From assembly GCA_963383645.1 (NCBI GenBank), contig OY726565.1, forward strand, positions 34,204,529-34,268,528: 64,000 nt of DNA. The letters are read 5' to 3'. The position numbers were made by a program, and so were the translations under genes. Below are positions 58,975-64,000 of the stretch, piece after piece. Below the pieces are notes generated by a model that was given only the letters and a program-made list of their open reading frames with translations, was not told where the DNA came from and ran no database searches. The DNA is from Muscardinus avellanarius (taxonomy: Eukaryota; Chordata; Mammalia; Rodentia; Gliridae). Each line of letters begins with the position of its first letter. Positions within the stretch are counted from its first letter, which is position 1.

Positions 58975-59698
58975 AACATTTTATAAATTCAAGTCCAACA
59001 ACCCCCGGCCGGCCAGTGCCCACACTCACTACTACTCTGAGAGTGACTTCTCCATGCTGGGGAAAGAAGAGGCAGCCTCCTGCCTCTTGGCCCACTTTAT
59101 GGTTGTGCCACACCACAGTAGGCCTGGACTTTCCAGTTATAACAGCTCTCCAGTGACCATAGCATAGGTCAGTCATGGACGGATAGAGGAAGCACATACT
59201 GGTCTCACCCCAGCTGCAGAGATCATTACAGACAAGCTGTGATCAGATGCAGCGGCTGCATGCCAACCCAGGGGCTGGTGTGATAAGATCCAGCCTTTTC
59301 TCTTTTGGGTTTCCTCTAAGAATCTTCTGTGGTTGTTATAGCCAACTGCCTGGGACTAGAGCACTTGAGTGATCAGAAGCACTGTACAGTGACACTCGAA
59401 GCATCCGTGTCTCCTCTCTATTCCTCCCAGAGTGATTCCCTGGCCTCCAAGCAAACGACCACTCACTCCCCAGAAACCGCTGCCTGGAAGAGTTTGAAGG
59501 GCAGCCAGCCAGATACCATCTGCCTTCGGAGCTTAAGTTCTATGGTCTTCTTATTCCCTTTCTTCACAAAAATCAATGTGCATTTATTTTACATCAATAT
59601 AAATGAAATGGTTCATTAAAATGTTTTCCTTCAGAACAAAGAAAGGCAGCTTCAATAATATATCTTCCCACACATAAATACATAGGTTTTGCAGCCTT
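58975..59698. other. Low-repeat intergenic DNA, no gene recognised
   Basis: Somewhat GC-richer than average. Overlapping frames at 58917-59197 and 59329-59619 show no recognisable family. Confidence 0.4.
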
Positions 59699-59700
<2 letters not shown>

Positions 59701-59748
<48 letters not shown>

Positions 59749-59922
59749 ACTGGGATTGAACCTACGGGTCCTTTACAACTGAGCTACACCCCCACAGCCC
59801 TTTTTATTTTTTATTTTGAGACAGGGTCTCACTATGTTGCCCAAGCTGGCCTGGAAATTGCAGTCCTTCTGTCTCAGCTTCCTGAGTAGCTGGGATTTTA
59901 AGTGTTCCAGCACAGCCAGCAA
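59701..59922 (-). mobile_element. B1-dID-type SINE with (TG)n tail, B1-rich variant
   Basis: (TG) tail 59701-59743, 'ttactgggattgaacctacg', then a B1 half closer to classical B1 ('gagacagggtctcactatgttgcccaagctgg', 'ctgagtagctgggattt'). Confidence 0.85.
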
Positions 59923-60071
59923 AATAATTACATAGGAATAAATTTAATTAGAAACTTTATCTGCTACAAAGTAAGTAGGGTTGTATATGGTTCTGAGTAT
60001 TGTAAGATTGCTTTGAACTACCAATATATTGCCTTGATTGCTCTACTTGTGAATATAATGAAAAATAGTCC

Positions 60072-60314
60072 TTTTTTTTTTTTGGTGTTACTGGGGTTCC
60101 TGGAAGCGCTTCTACCTCTGGGCTACACTCCCAGACATTATATGTTGTTGTTGTTGTTGTTGTTTGTTTGTTTGTTTGTTTGTTTGTTTTGTTTTTTTGT
60201 TTTTAATTTGGAAACAGGGTCTCTTAAGCCAGTGAGGCTGGCTCTGAACCAGCGTGATCCTCCTGTCTCCACCTCCTAAGCGTGGGGATTACAAGCGTGC
60301 GCCACCACACCCGG
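60072..60314 (-). mobile_element. B1-dID-type SINE, young subfamily, expanded linker
   Basis: 'ggtgttactggggttcctgg' to 'cgccaccacacccggc', with a (TTG)n(TTTG)n expansion at 60143-60191 in the linker. The flanks 'aatagtcctttt' and 'aatagtctttt' form the TSD. Confidence 0.92.
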
Positions 60315-60319
60315 CACAA

Positions 60320-62065
60320 TAGTCTTTTAGCTCTGGACCTTAGGAACTTAAACCAGAATGGGTTGCCTTAACTTAAACCTTAGGAGAAATGTGAGTAAGA
60401 AGGCATACTGAGTCTACCTTATTTTGGAAGGATATACTAATTTGTCTTCTAATTCAATTTATTTTGAAGAGTCCATATTTCATTGAAATATAATTTTTTT
60501 TAAAAATTTTTTTAAAAAATCCTAATCCTTATCAAATTTGATTCTTAAGAAAACATATCCAGATTTTTATCTTTTCTTTCTTCATCTTAAAAAGGCCAAA
60601 TTGGAGTTGACTTTGTGCACTTTCTGTAAAACATGAGCATAAGGAAAATTTTAAATAGGTTTAGTACTAAAAAGACAAGCAGTAAAAATCTTTTAAGAAA
60701 ACTTTTTCAATAAGTAGTTAAAGGGAAACTACCCCTGCAAATGAATAAAGCATGTTATAATGTCAAACAAATCAGTGTGCACTGACAAAAGAATACCATT
60801 AATGAAATGTGCAGCTCTGAATTCCAGTGATAAGGCCATAGGGAGGGATTCCTCACACCCACCCGCTGCCCCAAAAGTGCCCTTAGGAACGGGAGGCCAC
60901 TGAGTCTCCCCGGTCAGATTCCCCAATTTAGAGAATTGCATGTGTGCTTTTATCCAGAAATAATTGCTTGGCTGGCCAGCCTGACCCTGAGTATCTAAAG
61001 AATGTTCTGCTAGCCCACACAGCCTCTGGTGTGAGTTTTTCTGCAACTCTTTAGGAAAAAAACTCAGCTTTTGGAGGAATCTTTTGCTTCTGTACTGTCC
61101 CTCACCTATGTTTCGTTGCTAATCCATTTGTTTCTGCTTTTTATGTTTCAGAATACCCCTCGTGGCCCTGGCCTGCCAGTGGATTTGCAGAGACTTCTGG
61201 ACTTGCTGTGTATTTTGAGATGTCACTTCAAGGGGAGCTAGAATGAGGGAAAGACTTTAACACATGGATTCAGTCCATTTTCTTGAACTCTTGTATGTTA
61301 TGTAATCAAATCACACCCCTTTTCCCTTCTGAAACACACTGTGAGTTCTTTCTTCTCTACTTACTAACACTTTTCTCCAGACAATATTTGTCATTTTATA
61401 TCTAATTTAATAGATTTTCCCCCAAATCCAAAAACTCTTGACCCACTACATTTTTAAAATCTTTGACTTTTTCTTTTTGTTCCTTAAAGGAAACATGTAT
61501 GTGCATTTTAATATAAAAGCAAATCTTATCTTAAAATATAGACACTGAAATAAAGAAATTGCAGATAAATTAATTTCTATTTTAAAAAAGGAGAGATTTT
61601 TATGTATAGGCCATCACACACATATTTGTATATGGATAGGAAATTTATGGAAGGCTGAATGCTAAAGCAATTTCTTTTGGGGAGTGGAAATAAGAGGAAA
61701 TCAGAGGTGAGGGAAGAGGTTCCCCAGAGAATAATCTCAGGAGTAGAAGCAGACGTGGTGTGGACAAAGAGCAAGTGTAGCTGCAGGTGGCGGCAGGAGA
61801 AAGCACGGGGCCAGGTGACTGTGGTATTTGCTAAAAAATAAAACCATTATGGCACATGTTCTTCAATTGAGCATTTAAAAAAGAAAAAAAAAAAAAGCTA
61901 ACATGTGTTTAACTCGTACCATATGCCAACACTGTCTTAGAACTTTATATGTACTGATTTACTTAGCCCTCATAACAACTCTATACAGCAGACACTACTC
62001 TATTTTTTATTTTACAGTTTTAGAGATAGACAAACTGAGGTGTAAAGCAGTTAGATTAATTTTCC
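60320..62065. other. Low-repeat intergenic DNA; one exon-like block
   Basis: No complete gene. 61115-61245 has a pyrimidine-rich tract and 'tttcag' followed by about 90 bp open in two frames and then a stop, which could be a 3' terminal exon but is unproven. Confidence 0.3.
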
Positions 62066-62070
62066 AATCT

Positions 62071-62190
62071 ATGCTGGGCCTGGTGGTGCACACTTGTAAT
62101 CCCAGTACTTGGGAGGCTGAGATAAAGAGGATTACAGGTTCAAGACCAGCCTTGGCAATTTAGTGACACTCTGAAACCAAAAAATAAAAT
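62071..62190 (+). mobile_element. B1 half of a dimeric SINE, joined to the GC-rich composite
   Basis: 'gctgggcctggtggtgcaca' to 'ctctgaaaccaaaaaataaaa'. The expected ID half is missing. At the end of the linker ('aaaataaaatagg') the sequence becomes GC-rich composite DNA. Confidence 0.85.
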
Positions 62191-62198
62191 AGGGGGAA

Positions 62199-62398
62199 CC
62201 GGGTCGCAGGACCCTGGGCCCCAGGCCGAACTGCGCGTAGCATGCCAGACCCCTGGAGAAACCGGGCCCAGTAAGATGCTGGGTTCTGGGCGGGGGTCAC
62301 GCATGGGGCACGCCAGCTGGGGCCCGGGTCGCGGGACTCTGGGCCCCGGCCGAACTGCGAGTAGCACGCCAGATCCCTGGAGAAACCGGGCCCAGAAC
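62199..62398 (+). repeat. GC-rich 125-bp tandem monomers (about 1.6 copies)
   Basis: Both copies share 'ccgggtcgc', 'ctgggcccc', 'gccgaactgcg', 'agtagcacgccag' (first copy 'cgtagcatgccag') and 'ccctggagaaaccgggccca'. High CpG content and the 5' position suggest promoter monomers. Confidence 0.85.
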
Positions 62399-62898
62399 AG
62401 AAAAAGATAAAGAAAAATATTGGAGAGGAGGTAAGAAAGCCGTTATGGATGCCAGGACACTGGAGATGCAGACAAAACTTATCTAAATGCACTGGAACTT
62501 ATGGAAAAATTCGCCGTGAAAGAGGACTGCTATTTGTCTATATTGTTAAGAATCTCAGACATCACCTGTAAGGAGAGAGTTTAGCGGAGACCAAGGAGAA
62601 ATGCGGTGTTGAAAGAGTTATCCGCGATGGTGGTGGAGACTTGTATTCAGGAGAAGCAGAAACCAGATCTTACCAACTTAATTTTTTTGGAGAAATTACA
62701 CCAAATGTCGAATGCTACCATAATGCATGCTTAGGAACACTGGACAACATTCAGAGTGGAAAAAGAGCCTGGGAAGGATTTGAAACGGTGGAGGCAGTGG
62801 CAATGCCAGTGGCCAATACTCAGGGGAGGCAGAGATCTGATACATTACACCTGGAACCTTTGAAATAATAACCACAGAGACAGTGATCAGAACCTGCT

Positions 62899-64000
62899 GA
62901 GGGGTTAGGCAGGTGCCGGGGCCAGTGGCCGACATCGGAGCTTGCTGTGAGGCAAGGCCACTACTGAGGCCTCCGTGGCTGGGATTGGAACCTGCCGAGG
63001 GGTTAGACCGATGCTGGGGCCAGCGAGGCCGGCATTGGAGCCTGCCATGAGGCAAGGCTTGTGCTGGGGCCTCCGAGGTCGGGTCCGGAACCTGCTGAGG
63101 GGTTAGGCCGGTGCTGGGGCCAGCGAGGCCGGCATCGGAGCCTGCCTTGAGGCAAGGCTGGTACTGGGGCCTCCGAGGCCAGGATAATAGCCTGCCGAGG
63201 GGTTAGGCCAGTGCTGGGGCCAGTGAGGCGGGCATCGGAGCCTGCCATGAGACAAGGCCGGTGCTGGGGCCTCCGAGGCTGGGATAAGAGCCTGCCGAGG
63301 GTTAGGCCGGTGCTGGGGCCTCCGAGGCCAGGATAAGAGCCTGCCGAGGGGTTAGGCCGGTGCTGGGGCCAGCGAGGCCGGCATCGGAGCCTGCCATGAG
63401 GCATTACCAGTGCTGGGGCCTCCAAGGATGGGATCGGAGCCTGCCGAGGGGTTAGGCCGGTGTTGGGGCCAGCGAGGCTGGCATCGGAGCCTGCCTTGAG
63501 GCAAGGCCGGTACTGGGGCCTCCGAGGCCAGGATAAGAGCCTGACGATGGGTTAGGCCGGTGTGGGGCCAGCGAGGCCAGCATCGAAGCCTGCCGTGAGG
63601 CAAGGCCAGTACTGGGGCCTCCGAGGCCAGGATAAGAGCCTGCCGAGGGGTTAGGCTGGTGCTGGGGGCAGCGAGGCTGGCATCGGAGCCTTCCATGAGG
63701 CATGACCAGTGCTAGGGCCTCCAAGGCTGGCATCGGAGCCTGCCTTGAGGCAAGGCCGGTACTGGGGCCTCCGAGGCCAGGATAAGAGCCTGCTGAGGGG
63801 TTAGGCCGATGCTGGGGCCAGCGAGGCCGGCATCGGAGCCTGCCATGAGGCAAGGCCGATACTGGGGCCTCCGAGGCCAGGATAAGAGCCTGCTGAGGGG
63901 TTAGGCCGGTGCTGGAGCCAGTGAGGTCAGCATCACAGCCTGCCGTGAGGCATGGCCGGTGCTTGGACCTCTGAGGCCAGTATCGGAGCTGGGCCGAGGG
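62899..64000 (+). repeat. GC-rich VNTR, alternating 50-bp half-units
   Basis: About 11 dimer units of 100 bp. Half A carries 'gaggggttaggccggtgctg' and 'ccagcgaggccggcatcgg'; half B carries 'gaggcaaggccggtactggg' and 'cctccgaggccaggata'. Halves alternate, except a chimeric A-head/B-tail half near 63296-63344. Long stop-free frames on the minus strand come from the repeat and are not genes. Confidence 0.95.

Larger units (their letters stand above)
62191..64000 (+). mobile_element. VNTR composite retroelement, copy 2, 5' part
   Basis: In order: two GC-rich, CpG-containing monomers (62199 and 62324, period 125 bp); about 480 bp of non-repetitive body (62400-62890); and the VNTR from 62899 to the window end. 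The VNTR has the same sense as in copy 1 relative to its A-tail, so copy 2 provides the 5' part and copy 1 the 3' part of one design. The 3' end lies outside the window. GC-rich tandem monomers at the 5' end are also how rodent L1 promoters are built, so an L1 with a VNTR in its leader is the main alternative to a non-autonomous SVA-like element. Confidence 0.75.

Noticed and set aside
63003..63853. Proline/alanine-rich proteins of 114-140 residues on the minus strand
   Set aside because: These are translations of the GC-rich VNTR, which lacks stops by composition; the 100-bp period shifts frame each unit.
62899..64000. CRISPR-like array
   Set aside because: Units are continuous 50/100-bp repeats with no unique spacers, in a mammalian genome; it is a VNTR.

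Overview
This is mammalian (rodent) nuclear DNA with no intact cellular gene; almost everything recognisable is retrotransposon-derived. The most frequent repeat is a dimeric SINE: a 7SL/B1-like left half joined by an A-rich linker to a tRNA-derived ID-like right half. This is the B1-dID type known from squirrel-related, beaver, dormouse and mountain-beaver lineages. The species cannot be fixed from the sequence. At least two SINE subfamilies are present, and many copies keep 8-16 bp target-site duplications (TSDs), so L1-driven retrotransposition has been active recently.

Layout. 1-18600: AT-rich intergenic DNA with scattered SINEs, old L1 3' ends and microsatellites, several of which are SINE tails. 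18600-22070: a very old L1 fragment, then a composite element (20985-22049, minus) made of a GC-rich VNTR fused to an L1-type 3' end. 22630-26626: a young 5'-truncated L1 (minus) with an unbroken ORF2 reading frame and perfect TSDs. 26860-28550: four SINEs. 28600-33265: a decayed L1 (plus) that has lost its reverse-transcriptase core. 33660-34075: a SINE inside a SINE. 34650-36170: a broken copy of a testis-type Ser/Thr kinase with a UBA domain (sperm-motility-kinase/MARK-like). 37000-43100: more SINEs. 45525-47619: a retrocopy of EEF1A1 that kept introns 2 and 3 but lost intron 1 and the later ones, flanked by 15-bp TSDs. 48309-48956: a nest of SINEs. 51050-56970: another nearly complete but decayed L1 (plus). 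57000-60320: SINEs, including two insertions at the same target site. 62190-64000: the 5' part of the VNTR composite (GC-rich 125-bp monomers, about 480 bp of body, then the VNTR), running off the end of the window.

How the parts work together: L1 supplies endonuclease and reverse transcriptase, and the SINEs, the EEF1A1 retrocopy and the VNTR composite all carry marks of its use (A-rich tails, TSDs, 5' truncation). The most unusual items are the VNTR composite, which in layout recalls primate SVA/LAVA elements, and the partly spliced EEF1A1 retrocopy.
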